Positions 1-8,686 of a DNA stretch of 64,000 bases are shown here, piece by piece. Every line of letters starts with the position of its first letter. Position 1 is the first letter of the stretch. Origin of the DNA: Caldifermentibacillus hisashii (GTDB lineage: Bacteria; Bacillota; Bacilli; Bacillales; Caldibacillaceae). Where the stretch lies: assembly GCF_027568575.1 (NCBI RefSeq), contig NZ_JANUVP010000017.1. One strand, given 5' to 3'. The notes under the pieces are model-generated. The model was not told the DNA's origin. It did no database searches and saw only the letters and a program-made list of their open reading frames with translations. The translations under genes and the position numbers were made by a program.

Positions 1-876
1 ACTTCCATTCGCAATCAACTGAAAAAAGAACAGCGCTCCTTGTTTATCAAACGCTTTTTGTCAAATCGTTCGGTTGTTATTGGTGGTAGTATTTTACTGG
101 TCCTTATCATTTTTGCAATCGTAGGTCCGATGGTGAGTAAGTATACCCCATTAGAGATTGATCCTGTTAACCGACTTCAGGGTCCTAGTGCTGAACATTG
201 GTTTGGAACTGATAATTTTGGAAGGGATTTGTTCAGTCGTATAGCCCATGGAGCTCAAGTTTCATTGGGCGTTGGTCTATCTGTTGCATTTTTGACAGCG
301 GTTATTGGTCTATTCGTTGGCTTGTATGCTGCCTATTATTCTATTCTTGATCATATTTTTATGCGGATTTGTGATGCGTTAATGGCCTTTCCCGATATTT
401 TGTTAGCCGTGGCGATTATGGCTGTTCTAGGACCCAGACCGGTCAATGTCATTATTGCAGTAACGATTGTAAAAATTCCGGTTGTAGCGAGAATTGTGCG
501 TTCTAGTGCCTTGGTTGTAAAAGAACAAACATATATTGAGGCGATGAAAGCACTGGGCGCGAGTTCATGGAGAATCATTTGGTTCCACACTGTCCCGAAT
601 GCACTGTCACCAATGATCGTTCAAGTTACATATATATTTGCCATTGCCATCATCCTTGAAGCTTCTTTAAGTTTTTTAGGAGTGGGTATACCTGCTCCCA
701 ACCCGAGTTGGGGTAATATTTTATATGATGGAAAAACGGTAATCTATTCAGCATGGTGGATGACTGTTTTTCCAGGTCTGTTTATCATTCTGGCCGTACT
801 TGGATTGAATATCTTTGGCGACGGGTTGCGTGATTTATTAGATCCGAAAAGTCATAAAGCAATAAATAAACAATAA
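1..876 (+). CDS. Peptide ABC transporter permease (DppC/OppC type), 5' end outside window
   Basis: Second membrane-spanning subunit of a Dpp/Opp-family importer for di- or oligopeptides. The frame is open from the first base, so the true start lies to the left; the TTG at 40 is only an internal candidate. Visible are an N-terminal membrane segment (about residues 25-45 of the open frame), several further hydrophobic segments, and the binding-protein-dependent permease loop with EAMKALGASSWRIIWFH that contacts the ATPases. A GTDNFGRDLFSR stretch typical of DppC lies before the second helix. The two ATPase genes follow 40 bp downstream in one operon. Nickel or other Opp-family substrates cannot be excluded. 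Confidence 0.9.
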   Translation, partial: TSIRNQLKKEQRSLFIKRFLSNRSVVIGGSILLVLIIFAIVGPMVSKYTPLEIDPVNRLQGPSAEHWFGTDNFGRDLFSRIAHGAQVSLGVGLSVAFLTAVIGLFVGLYAAYYSILDHIFMRICDALMAFPDILLAVAIMAVLGPRPVNVIIAVTIVKIPVVARIVRSSALVVKEQTYIEAMKALGASSWRIIWFHTVPNALSPMIVQVTYIFAIAIILEASLSFLGVGIPAPNPSWGNILYDGKTVIYSAWWMTVFPGLFIILAVLGLNIFGDGLRDLLDPKSHKAINKQ

Positions 877-915
877 TTTCGTTTATATTGATTTAACTTG
901 ATTTTAAGGGGTGAG

Positions 916-1932
916 ATGGTGGGAGAGCATTTATTAGAAGTAAAAAATTTAAAGACGACGTTTTTAACAGAAATGGGTTCGGTTGTAGCAGTTGATGGGA
1001 TGAGCCTGCATGTCGATTACGGTGAAACTTTAGGCCTTGTAGGTGAATCCGGTTGTGGAAAAAGTGTTACGGCAGAATCGATCATGCGCCTTTTAGATGA
1101 GCGGACAACAAAATATGAAGGCGAGATCCTTTTTAAAGGTCAAGATTTACTTTCTCTACCTGAAAAGAAAATGGTTGATATTCGGGGAAATGAAATCGCA
1201 ATGATATTTCAAGATGCAATGACTTCTCTAAATCCCGTCTATACAATCGGAAATCAAATTGTCGAGACGATTTTAACTCACCAAAAGGTATCAAAAAAGG
1301 AGGTATATGAAAAAGCGATAGAAATGTTGCGGTTAACAGGAATTCCTTCACCGGAAAAAAGAATACTTGAATACCCTCACGAAATATCTGGTGGAATGAG
1401 ACAAAGGGTAATGATTGCAATGGCCCTATCATGTAAACCAAGCCTGTTAATTGCAGATGAACCGACAACAGCACTAGATGTAACTATACAAGCACAAATT
1501 TTGGATGTCATCAATGAATTGAAAAAGGAATTGAACATGGGGGTTATTATGATTACCCATGATTTAGGTGTTGTGGCGGAGGTTTGTACCAGAGTTGCTG
1601 TCATGTATCTGGGGCAAGTGATTGAGGAAGCACCGGTGGACAACATATTTACAAATTCACTTCATCCATATACCAAAGGATTATTAAAGTCCATACCTAA
1701 AATCGATGGTGACCGTAATAAAAAGCTCTTTACGATTGAGGGGATTGTTCCTTCCCTCCACAATATTCCAAAAGGTTGCCGATTTGCACCCAGATGCCCG
1801 TTTGCGGATGAACAGTGCAGGACACAATCTCCCGTATTAAAGGAAACAGGTGGGGGACATAAAGTGAGATGTTGGCATTATGAAAAAATCGGGCAAATGG
1901 AGGAGAAGATAGATGTCACAGCAACAAGCTGA
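916..1932 (+). CDS. Peptide ABC transporter ATP-binding protein (DppD/OppD type)
   Basis: Cytoplasmic ATPase that powers the peptide importer. Walker A is GESGCGKS, the signature is ISGGMRQR, Walker B is LLIADEPTTALD and the H-loop is MITHDLG. The C-terminal OppD/DppD extension includes a CRFAPRCPFA cysteine motif, which in this family helps bind an iron-sulfur cluster. AAGGGG at 906-911 supports ATG 916 or GTG 919 as the start rather than an upstream TTG at 898. The 3' end overlaps the next ATPase gene by 20 bp, which suggests translational coupling. Confidence 0.92.
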   Translation: MVGEHLLEVKNLKTTFLTEMGSVVAVDGMSLHVDYGETLGLVGESGCGKSVTAESIMRLLDERTTKYEGEILFKGQDLLSLPEKKMVDIRGNEIAMIFQDAMTSLNPVYTIGNQIVETILTHQKVSKKEVYEKAIEMLRLTGIPSPEKRILEYPHEISGGMRQRVMIAMALSCKPSLLIADEPTTALDVTIQAQILDVINELKKELNMGVIMITHDLGVVAEVCTRVAVMYLGQVIEEAPVDNIFTNSLHPYTKGLLKSIPKIDGDRNKKLFTIEGIVPSLHNIPKGCRFAPRCPFADEQCRTQSPVLKETGGGHKVRCWHYEKIGQMEEKIDVTATS

Positions 1933-2911
1933 AAAGGAAGCACGGAAACAGTCCGCACCCATCTTGCAAGTAAAAAATTTAAAAAAATATTATCCAATCA
2001 CCTCACCTTTTGGCAAAACAAAAGATTTTGTTAAGGCAGTTGAACAGGTAACCTTTGATTTGACTGAAAAAGAGACTATCGGTCTTGTCGGTGAGTCGGG
2101 ATGTGGCAAAAGTACGACGGGAAGGACTATTTTACGGTTGACGGAGCCAACAGAAGGGGCTGCGATATATAAAGGGAGAGATTTATTTACGTTAAAGCAA
2201 AAAGAAATGAAAAAAGTAAGAAAAGAAATTCAAATGGTCTTCCAAGATCCGCATTCATCACTTAATCCAAAAAAGCGGATTGGTGAAATAATAGAAGAAT
2301 CTATGAAAATACATCGAATCGGAAATAAGGCGGAACGAATTGAGAAGGCAATGTATTTATTAAGAAGGACAGGAATCAGGGAGGATCAATATTATAAGTT
2401 TCCTCACGAGTTTTCCGGTGGACAGAGACAAAGAATTGGAATTGCCCGTGCGTTGGCAGTAAACCCATCTGTTTTTATACTTGATGAACCGGTTTCTGCA
2501 TTAGATGTATCAATTCAGTCGCAAGTGATTAATTTGTTGGAAGAACTTCAGGATGAATTCAAGTTGGCTTATTTATTTATCTCCCACGATTTAAGTGTAG
2601 TCCGGCATATTTCTGATCAAATCGGTGTTATGTATTTAGGTCATCTTGTTGAAAAGGCTTCAACTGATGAGTTATTTGAGAATCCGCTTCATCCGTATAC
2701 AAAGGCTTTACTGTCTTCCATCCCAATTCCGGATACAAGGGTAAGAAGGGAGCGAATTATTTTGAAAGGCGATGTTCCTTCTCCAATCAACCCACCATCC
2801 GGATGTGTTTTTCACACAAGGTGTCCGTTTATCATAGAAAAATGTAAGAAGGAAAAGCCAATATATAAAGAAAGCACCAACGGTCATCTTGTCGCATGTC
2901 ATTTATATTAA
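1913..2911 (+). CDS. Peptide ABC transporter ATP-binding protein (DppF/OppF type)
   Basis: Second ATPase of the heterodimeric importer, 332 aa. Walker A is GESGCGKST, the signature is FSGGQRQRIGIARAL, Walker B is VFILDEPVSALD and the switch is FISHDLSVV. The C-terminus has the OppF-type cysteine motif CVFHTRCPF. It starts inside the end of the preceding ATPase gene behind GGAGGAG at about 1900. With the permease and the downstream epimerase it makes a peptide-uptake operon. The exact substrate class is inferred, not shown. Confidence 0.92.
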   Translation: MSQQQAEKEARKQSAPILQVKNLKKYYPITSPFGKTKDFVKAVEQVTFDLTEKETIGLVGESGCGKSTTGRTILRLTEPTEGAAIYKGRDLFTLKQKEMKKVRKEIQMVFQDPHSSLNPKKRIGEIIEESMKIHRIGNKAERIEKAMYLLRRTGIREDQYYKFPHEFSGGQRQRIGIARALAVNPSVFILDEPVSALDVSIQSQVINLLEELQDEFKLAYLFISHDLSVVRHISDQIGVMYLGHLVEKASTDELFENPLHPYTKALLSSIPIPDTRVRRERIILKGDVPSPINPPSGCVFHTRCPFIIEKCKKEKPIYKESTNGHLVACHLY

Positions 2912-2968
2912 GAGTTCATGTTGAAAGATTGGCGAGAAAGTATTATTTCTAGAAAGAAAGTTTAAACA

Positions 2969-3103
2969 ATGATGTATGATGTAAGTCTATTGGATGGAGA
3001 AATTCGTTTACCTTCAGATTTTAAAATGATAGGAACATATCCTCCTAAACCATCATTATCATTCACAAATTTACTAAAGGGGATGTTGACTATTGAAGAT
3101 TAA
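2969..3103 (+). CDS. Small open reading frame between dppF-like gene and epimerase (uncertain)
   Basis: A 44-codon frame begins at tandem ATG codons (2969 and 2972). Its TAA lies inside the first codons of the downstream epimerase gene, overlapping it by 11 bp. It is preceded by an in-frame stop and only a weak purine-rich AAGAAAG. I recognise no family. It could be a short coupling cistron that delivers ribosomes to the TTG start of the epimerase, a remnant of a lost gene, or chance. Confidence 0.25.
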   Translation: MMYDVSLLDGEIRLPSDFKMIGTYPPKPSLSFTNLLKGMLTIED

Positions 3104-4202
3104 AAAAATTGAGGTGTATGCAATTAAACTGCCGTTAATTGAGCCGTTTGTCATTAGCTATGCCCGGTATGATACAATGCCTTCCATTATAATAAAAATT
3201 ACTACGGATGACGGAATTGTCGGGTATGGTGAAGGAGTTCCGGATGAACATGTTACAGGGGAAACTTGGGAAAGTACGTATCATGTGCTAAAATCCAAAA
3301 TTGCCCCGGAATTAATCGGTCAAAACCCAATGGACATAGAATATATCCATGAAATTATGGACAAAACGATGTATGGGATTCCTACTGCCAAGGCGGCAAT
3401 TGATATCGCCTGTTATGATATTGCAGGGAAAAAACTCGGTGTTCCAGTCTATACTTTGTTGGGTGGGCGTTACCATCAAAATTTTTCACTCACAAAAGTT
3501 CTTAGTATCGATTCACCAAAAAGAATGGCAGATGAAGCAGAAAAATATTTGAATGAAGGGTATACCTCATTTAAATTAAAAGTTGGAACAGATCCAATGG
3601 AAGATGTTAAGCGGATTAGAGCAGTCAGAGAACGAGTCGGGGAAGAAGTGTCGATGCGAATTGACGTTAACCAAGGATGGAAAACAAGTGCTGCCACTTT
3701 GAAAGTTTTGCGGATGCTTGAGGATATGTTTTTGGAATGGATTGAGCAACCTGTCGTAGCAGATAATATTGACGGGATGGCTGAAATCAAATCAAAAACT
3801 ACCGTCCCCCTAATGATAGACGAAGGATTGCACGGACCTAAGACGATGCGGGAAATTATTGCAAAACGTGCTGCTGATAAAGTCAATATTAAATTAATGA
3901 AATGCGGGGGTATCTATCCGGCACTTAAGTTGGCACATATGGCTGAAATGGCGGCCATCGAATGTCAAGTAGGTTCGATGGTTGAATCATCTGTGGCCTC
4001 TGCAGCCGGGTTGCATCTTGCCTTTTCTAAAAAAATTATCACAAGTATGGAATTGACTGGCCCATTAAAGTTTTCGAAAGACATTGGGAACCTAAAATAT
4101 GATGTCCCCTATGTAAAGCTTCCCAATAAACCGGGACTCGGTGTGGATGTGGATGAAATAACCTTAAAAGAATTAACATTCGTTTCAGATCAAATTGTTT
4201 GA
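3093..4202 (+). CDS. Dipeptide epimerase, enolase superfamily (L-Ala-D/L-Glu epimerase-like)
   Basis: Muconate-lactonizing subgroup of the enolase superfamily, 369 aa. It probably interconverts L-Ala-D-Glu and L-Ala-L-Glu or related dipeptides in murein-peptide salvage. Catalytic K161-x-K163 (FKLKVG), metal ligands D191, E218 and D243, and the second-face lysine K267 (NIKLMK) are all present at spacings very close to those of characterised Ala-Glu epimerases. The start is TTG 3093 behind AAAGGGGA. Position after peptide transporter genes parallels the ykf/dpp grouping of B. subtilis. Other MLE-family activities such as o-succinylbenzoate synthase are less likely from context. Confidence 0.85.
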   Translation: MKIKKIEVYAIKLPLIEPFVISYARYDTMPSIIIKITTDDGIVGYGEGVPDEHVTGETWESTYHVLKSKIAPELIGQNPMDIEYIHEIMDKTMYGIPTAKAAIDIACYDIAGKKLGVPVYTLLGGRYHQNFSLTKVLSIDSPKRMADEAEKYLNEGYTSFKLKVGTDPMEDVKRIRAVRERVGEEVSMRIDVNQGWKTSAATLKVLRMLEDMFLEWIEQPVVADNIDGMAEIKSKTTVPLMIDEGLHGPKTMREIIAKRAADKVNIKLMKCGGIYPALKLAHMAEMAAIECQVGSMVESSVASAAGLHLAFSKKIITSMELTGPLKFSKDIGNLKYDVPYVKLPNKPGLGVDVDEITLKELTFVSDQIV

Positions 4203-4230
4203 GCAGAAAGGATATCAAAACCATCCTTAA

Positions 4231-4263
4231 AAAAAGAGTATCCAATTGTGGGTGCTCTTTTTA
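4231..4263 (+). terminator. Intrinsic terminator after epimerase gene
   Basis: AAAAAGAGTATCC pairs with GGGTGCTCTTTTT (two G-U pairs) around a short loop, ending in a T run. It closes the peptide transporter/epimerase operon 28 bp after the stop codon. Confidence 0.8.
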
Positions 4264-4392
4264 TAATTACTATGTTATAAACAGAATCGGAAAAAATTTT
4301 GGGCCTCCATGATAGCAATGCAAAAGCATCTTTTATTTTCTATGAATATATGTTAAATTTCTAAATATATAAAGTATTTTTAGGATGGTGTA

Positions 4393-4470
4393 ATGGTGAA
4401 AATACTGAAATTATTAGTTGATATCTTTTATTACTATTATCGGAAGTATTATAGTCATATTAAAAACTAA
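4393..4470 (+). CDS. Possible 25-aa tyrosine-rich microprotein (doubtful)
   Basis: ATG with a weak AGGATG upstream opens a 25-codon frame containing a hydrophobic stretch followed by a run of four tyrosines and further Tyr/Arg/Lys residues. It lies in the 4264-4649 gap, which otherwise shows only AT-rich sequence. I recognise no family and coding status is uncertain. Confidence 0.15.
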   Translation: MVKILKLLVDIFYYYYRKYYSHIKN

Positions 4471-4649
4471 CTTTCTTTTTACAATGTGAAATTCCTATTC
4501 GTTTAAAACAAAAACTCTTAGCATTTTAATATTCCCAAGCATTTATGTTAGGATTATGAAAAGATGGATTGATTTCCACTGGGATAGTAGGAAATAGTTT
4601 TGCAAATCACTATCTATTAAATTGGAAAAATCAGGATTTTAATTCGAAC

Positions 4650-4678
4650 TTGACAACCTATGCTGAATAAATTATTAT
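4650..4678 (+). promoter_or_regulatory. Sigma-A promoter of the rbs operon
   Basis: Consensus -35 TTGACA (4650-4655), a 17-bp spacer and a -10 TATTAT (4673-4678). It lies about 130 bp upstream of rbsR, and the cre site sits at the expected transcription start. Confidence 0.7.
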
Positions 4679-4683
4679 AATGA

Positions 4684-4697
4684 TGTAACCGTTTTCC
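4684..4697 (+). promoter_or_regulatory. cre site (CcpA) of the rbs operon
   Basis: TGTAACCGTTTTCC matches the cre consensus TGWAANCGNTNWCA at 13 of 14 positions. It overlaps the expected +1 of the promoter at 4650-4678, a position suited to carbon catabolite repression by CcpA. Confidence 0.65.
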
Positions 4698-4745
4698 TAC
4701 CTGATTGTAAAATAATTTATGATATAGGGTTATAATTGTGTAAAG

Positions 4746-4765
4746 TGTGGAACCGGTTACACATA
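4746..4765 (+). promoter_or_regulatory. Probable RbsR operator upstream of rbsR
   Basis: TGTGGAACCGGTTACACATA has the central CG symmetry of LacI-family operators (AACCGGTT core with TGT/ACA outer arms). It lies between the promoter and rbsR, which encodes a LacI-family protein. An identical 20-mer lies inside rbsK. Confidence 0.65.
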
Positions 4766-4806
4766 AAGATTGAGTATACTTGAGTTTTAGAAGGTTGGTA
4801 AGGAAG

Positions 4807-5775
4807 ATGGCGACTATTCGAGATGTGGCAAGCTTGGCTGGTGTATCTGTTGCAACAGTATCCAGAGTTTTAAATAATAATGGCTATGTTCACGAAGATA
4901 CGAGGAAAAAGGTTGTTCAGGCCATTAATAAACTGGATTATAAACCGAATGCAGTTGCTCGGAGTCTGTATAAAAAAACATCAAAATCTATCGGGTTCAT
5001 CATCCCCGATATAACCAACCCATTCTTTCCGCAGTTGGTTCGGGCTGTTGAAAGTTTCTTTGTTGAAGAGGGATATACAATTTTGTTATTTAATAGTGAT
5101 GAAGAATTGGAACATGAACTGAAAATACTTGAAATCATGGAATCAAAGTATGTCGATGGGATATTGATTGTTTCCAATACAATAGGGAAAGACCAATTAG
5201 AGCGCCTTTCGATTCCGGTCGTTGCAATCGACCGGGTGATTGATGAAACAATTCCCACTGTGTCGATTGATAACTATCACGGTGCGAGAGAGGCTGTTCG
5301 ATTATTATTAAAAAAGGGCTGTAGAAATATTGCACACATTAGGGGACCGGAAAATGTTTACACAGCAGAAGAACGATTAAAAGGATATTTAGATGAAATG
5401 AAGGCTCATGGCTTGCCAACCTATGTCTATGCTGGAAATTACGAGTTAAAGATATCTATGTTAACCACGATGAAGCTATTATCTGAAAATTCTGGTATTG
5501 ATGGAATATTTGCCGGTAATGATGTAATGGCGGTTGGAGCAATTAAGGCTGCCTCAAAACTAGGTATTACTATTCCAAAAGAATTGAAAATTATCGGGTT
5601 TGATGGAATCGAGTTGGCAGAAGCGATTACACCGGAATTGACCACGATGGAACAGCCAATTCTCAAACTTGGAAGAAAGAGTGGCGAGCTTTTACTCAAA
5701 CTGATTCAGGGAGAACCATTAAATACGCAACATGTAACCTATCATGCAAAACTGGTTGAACGAAATTCCACATGA
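4807..5775 (+). CDS. rbsR: Ribose operon repressor, LacI family
   Basis: DNA-binding repressor that should release the rbs operon when ribose (or a phosphorylated derivative) is present. The N-terminus MATIRDVASLAGVSVATVSR is the canonical LacI helix-turn-helix, followed by the hinge helix with PNAVARSL and a periplasmic-binding-protein-like sensor domain (about residues 60-323). The conventional start ATG 4807 is chosen over a TTG at 4780 because every LacI homologue begins at this methionine and AAGGA lies directly before it. It is the first gene of the rbs operon, so it is probably autoregulated through the operator at 4746-4765. Confidence 0.9.
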   Translation: MATIRDVASLAGVSVATVSRVLNNNGYVHEDTRKKVVQAINKLDYKPNAVARSLYKKTSKSIGFIIPDITNPFFPQLVRAVESFFVEEGYTILLFNSDEELEHELKILEIMESKYVDGILIVSNTIGKDQLERLSIPVVAIDRVIDETIPTVSIDNYHGAREAVRLLLKKGCRNIAHIRGPENVYTAEERLKGYLDEMKAHGLPTYVYAGNYELKISMLTTMKLLSENSGIDGIFAGNDVMAVGAIKAASKLGITIPKELKIIGFDGIELAEAITPELTTMEQPILKLGRKSGELLLKLIQGEPLNTQHVTYHAKLVERNST

Positions 5776-5805
5776 ATAATGTGTTCTTTGAAAGGAGTGG
5801 TATAG

Positions 5806-6681
5806 GTGATTACCATTGTTGGTAGTTTGAATATTGACCTAATAACAAAAGTCGGGCGCTATCCGAAACTTGGAGAAACATTATTAGGTAGCAGATTTCA
5901 GACAAAATTTGGAGGGAAAGGTGCTAATCAGGCTGTAGCGGTGAGTAAACTGGGTGGAGAGGTTCAAATGATAGGCTGTGTCGGCTCGGATTCGTATGGC
6001 AATGATTATCGAACATATTTACAAAAAGAAGGGATTTCTATCGATAATGTGGAACCGGTTACACATACATCCACAGGAACAGCAACCATCATTGTAGCTG
6101 AAGGGGACAACTCCATCATTGTGGTTCCCGGTGCAAATTTTGCCTTAACACCGGAAATGATTGAATCAAAGAAGGACGCCATTGCAAAGAGTGAAGTTGT
6201 CGTTCTTCAACTCGAAATACCGATGGAGACTGTTGAAAAAGTATTGGAAATAGCTAAGGAAAATAATGTAACAACAATCTTGAATCCGGCTCCATTTCAG
6301 TCGATTCCTTCTCATTGGTGGGAAATGATTACCTATATCACACCAAATGAACATGAAGCCGCCCAATTAATGAAAGATGTTCACTTTAAAGAAGCGTATA
6401 AAGAAAAAATGATTATGACAAATGGTAGTAAGGGAGTTTTATACTATCGGAATGGAAAAGAATATAAAATTTCTGCTCCTAAAGTTCAAGTGGTCGATAC
6501 GACTGGAGCGGGCGATACCTTTAACGGCGCTTTTGCTTATTTTTTACATGAAGGATATAACTTGGAAGAAACATGTAAATTTGCGACATCGGCAGCAAGT
6601 CTCTCAGTAACCAAATTTGGGGCTCAAGGCGGGATGCCGACATTAGAAGAATTGCAGAAATTTATGAATGGACAGCATTAA
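5806..6681 (+). CDS. rbsK: Ribokinase
   Basis: PfkB-family kinase that converts ribose to ribose 5-phosphate with ATP in the cytoplasm, 291 aa (family about 290-310). The first family signature is FGGKGANQAVA near residue 35. The second is DTTGAGDTFNGAFAY near residue 230, with the catalytic aspartate in GAGD. It starts with GTG behind AAAGGAGTGG, 30 bp after rbsR. The region coding for NVEPVTH carries an exact copy of the upstream operator, so the gene body may also be a regulatory site. Confidence 0.93.
   Translation: MITIVGSLNIDLITKVGRYPKLGETLLGSRFQTKFGGKGANQAVAVSKLGGEVQMIGCVGSDSYGNDYRTYLQKEGISIDNVEPVTHTSTGTATIIVAEGDNSIIVVPGANFALTPEMIESKKDAIAKSEVVVLQLEIPMETVEKVLEIAKENNVTTILNPAPFQSIPSHWWEMITYITPNEHEAAQLMKDVHFKEAYKEKMIMTNGSKGVLYYRNGKEYKISAPKVQVVDTTGAGDTFNGAFAYFLHEGYNLEETCKFATSAASLSVTKFGAQGGMPTLEELQKFMNGQH
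6048..6067 (+). promoter_or_regulatory. Second exact operator copy inside rbsK
   Basis: The 20 bp TGTGGAACCGGTTACACATA is identical to the site at 4746-4765 and lies 1302 bp downstream within rbsK. It could serve as an auxiliary operator for DNA looping or as a roadblock to elongation. Function is inferred from identity alone. Confidence 0.5.
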
Positions 6682-6717
6682 TGGAATGCAACTCAAATGT
6701 GCCAAGGAGGAAACACG

Positions 6718-7107
6718 ATGAAAAAGAATGGCATTTTAAACAGTGAAATAACAAAGGTATTAGCGGACTTGGGACATACCGATACAATTGTGATAGCAGA
6801 TTGCGGTCTTCCTATCCCGCCATCTGTAAAAAAAGTCGATTTGGCTTTAGCATTTGGGAATCCCTCCTTTTTAGATATATTGAACTTGCTTAAAGATGAA
6901 ATGGTTATTGAAAAAGTGACAATTGCGACTGAAATGGAAGAAAAAAACAAAGTGCTTTATAAAGAAATTACTGAAAATTTTCCTGCAATCGAGAAAGTGA
7001 GTCATGAAAAATTTAAAGAAAAGACGAAGCAAGTAATGGCAATTATTCGGACAGGAGAAGCTACTCCTTATGCAAATATTATACTGCATGCAGGTGTCCT
7101 ATTTTAA
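6718..7107 (+). CDS. rbsD: D-ribose pyranase
   Basis: Cytoplasmic mutarotase that converts beta-D-ribopyranose to ribofuranose for ribokinase, 129 aa. The catalytic His20 (LGHTD), Asp28 (IADCGLPIP) and C-terminal Tyr-x-Asn (PYANIILHAG) of the RbsD family are all present. AAGGAGG at about 6703 supports ATG 6718; an upstream in-frame ATG at 6697 lacks such a site. It lies 36 bp after rbsK in the same operon. Confidence 0.93.
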   Translation: MKKNGILNSEITKVLADLGHTDTIVIADCGLPIPPSVKKVDLALAFGNPSFLDILNLLKDEMVIEKVTIATEMEEKNKVLYKEITENFPAIEKVSHEKFKEKTKQVMAIIRTGEATPYANIILHAGVLF

Positions 7108-7182
7108 TAGATTCCTAACGAATGAATAGCGGGCAATTTTTATATTTCAAGATTCGATCTGAAAAGGATTGAGGTGAAGAAC

Positions 7183-8685
7183 ATGGTGAGTGAAAGAGTA
7201 CCTATTATAGAAATGAACGATATCTATAAGTCGTTCTATCATGTGCGTGTTTTATCGGGTGTCTCATTCAATCTATTCCCTGGTGAAATTCATGCGTTGA
7301 TGGGAGAAAATGGTGCCGGCAAATCAACATTGATCAAAATCTTGACCGGAATTTATAAAAAAGACAAAGGAAGTATTTTTTATAAAGGAAGTGAAACCGT
7401 ATTCAAAGGGCCAAAGGAAGCTGAGCGAGCGGGAATTTCCATCATCCATCAAGAGCTTAATATAATTCCGGATTTAACGGTTACAGATAATTTTTTTCTT
7501 GGTAAAGAAAAAACTTATAAAAGAACGCCTTTTATTAAGACAAAAGAAATGATTGCAAAAACGGAAGAAACACTGAAATCACTAGGTATTCAATTGGATC
7601 CAAACAAATTAATGGCCGAATGCTCAGTAGGAGAGCAGCAAATGGTGGAAATTGCCAGAGCTGTTTCTGAAAAAAGTGAAGTACTAATCATGGATGAACC
7701 TACCGCTGCATTGACTGAACGCGAAATTAAGACATTGTTTAAAGTCATGGATCAATTAAGAAATCAAGGAGTGGCCATAATCTATATTTCCCATCGAATG
7801 GAAGAAATTTTCCAAATGTGTGATCGGATTACTGTTTTACGGGATGGCAAATCCATTGGGACCAAACAAGTAAAAGAAACAAACTTTGAAGAAATCGTCA
7901 AAATGATGGTCGGCCGAGAACTTGGTGAGCGATTCCCGGATAGAACAGTAACTCCCGGAGAGGTTTGCTTCAAGGTGGAAAATCTCAATGTCGATGAACG
8001 TATAAAAAACATTAACTTTGAAGTAAGACGAGGAGAAATCCTTGGTGTTGCAGGATTAATGGGTGCAGGTAGAACTGAGATTATGGAAGGAATATTTGGC
8101 GCCCGGAAAGGTGTGAAAGGAACCTTATATATTGATGGAAAAAAGCGATCGGTTAAAGGTCCAAGGGAATCTATCAAGCATGGCATCGGGTTTGTCACGG
8201 AAGACAGGAAGGGAGACGGACTTGTTTTAGAGCTATCCGTTAAAGAAAATGTTATTTTACCAAACTTTTCCCGTGTTTCATCAAAAGGCTTTTTACAAAA
8301 AAAACGAGAAGAGTCCTTTGTCGACGAATTAATTAAGAAACTAAGCATCAAAACAGCCGGTCGTGATCAAATTGTAAAATCATTGAGTGGTGGAAATCAG
8401 CAAAAAGTAGTCGTTGGAAAATGGCTCGGGATTGAACCAAAAGTATTGATTTTAGACGAACCGACAAGAGGTGTTGATGTAGGCGCAAAAAAGGAAATCT
8501 ATGAAATTATGAACGAATTAACAGAACATGGAGTAGCTATCATCATGGTCTCATCCGAGCTACCGGAAATTCTGGGCATGTCCGACCGGATCATGGTTAT
8601 CCACGAAGGAAAAATTACCGCAATCATAGACCGTAAAGAAGCTACCCAAGAAAAAATTATGGTAGCTGCGACAGGGGGGAATTAA
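7183..8685 (+). CDS. rbsA: Ribose import ATP-binding protein, duplicated ABC domains
   Basis: Sugar-type ABC ATPase with two fused nucleotide-binding domains, 500 aa. The N-terminal domain has Walker A GENGAGKST and Walker B VLIMDEPTAALT. The C-terminal domain has a degenerate P-loop (GLMGAGRTE), signature SGGNQQK and LILDEPTRGVDVG, as is usual for RbsA/MglA proteins. GAGGTG at 7171-7176 supports ATG 7183 over GTG 7174. The stop is followed after one base by the rbsC start, so translation is coupled. Confidence 0.94.
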   Translation: MVSERVPIIEMNDIYKSFYHVRVLSGVSFNLFPGEIHALMGENGAGKSTLIKILTGIYKKDKGSIFYKGSETVFKGPKEAERAGISIIHQELNIIPDLTVTDNFFLGKEKTYKRTPFIKTKEMIAKTEETLKSLGIQLDPNKLMAECSVGEQQMVEIARAVSEKSEVLIMDEPTAALTEREIKTLFKVMDQLRNQGVAIIYISHRMEEIFQMCDRITVLRDGKSIGTKQVKETNFEEIVKMMVGRELGERFPDRTVTPGEVCFKVENLNVDERIKNINFEVRRGEILGVAGLMGAGRTEIMEGIFGARKGVKGTLYIDGKKRSVKGPRESIKHGIGFVTEDRKGDGLVLELSVKENVILPNFSRVSSKGFLQKKREESFVDELIKKLSIKTAGRDQIVKSLSGGNQQKVVVGKWLGIEPKVLILDEPTRGVDVGAKKEIYEIMNELTEHGVAIIMVSSELPEILGMSDRIMVIHEGKITAIIDRKEATQEKIMVAATGGN

Positions 8686-8686
8686 C

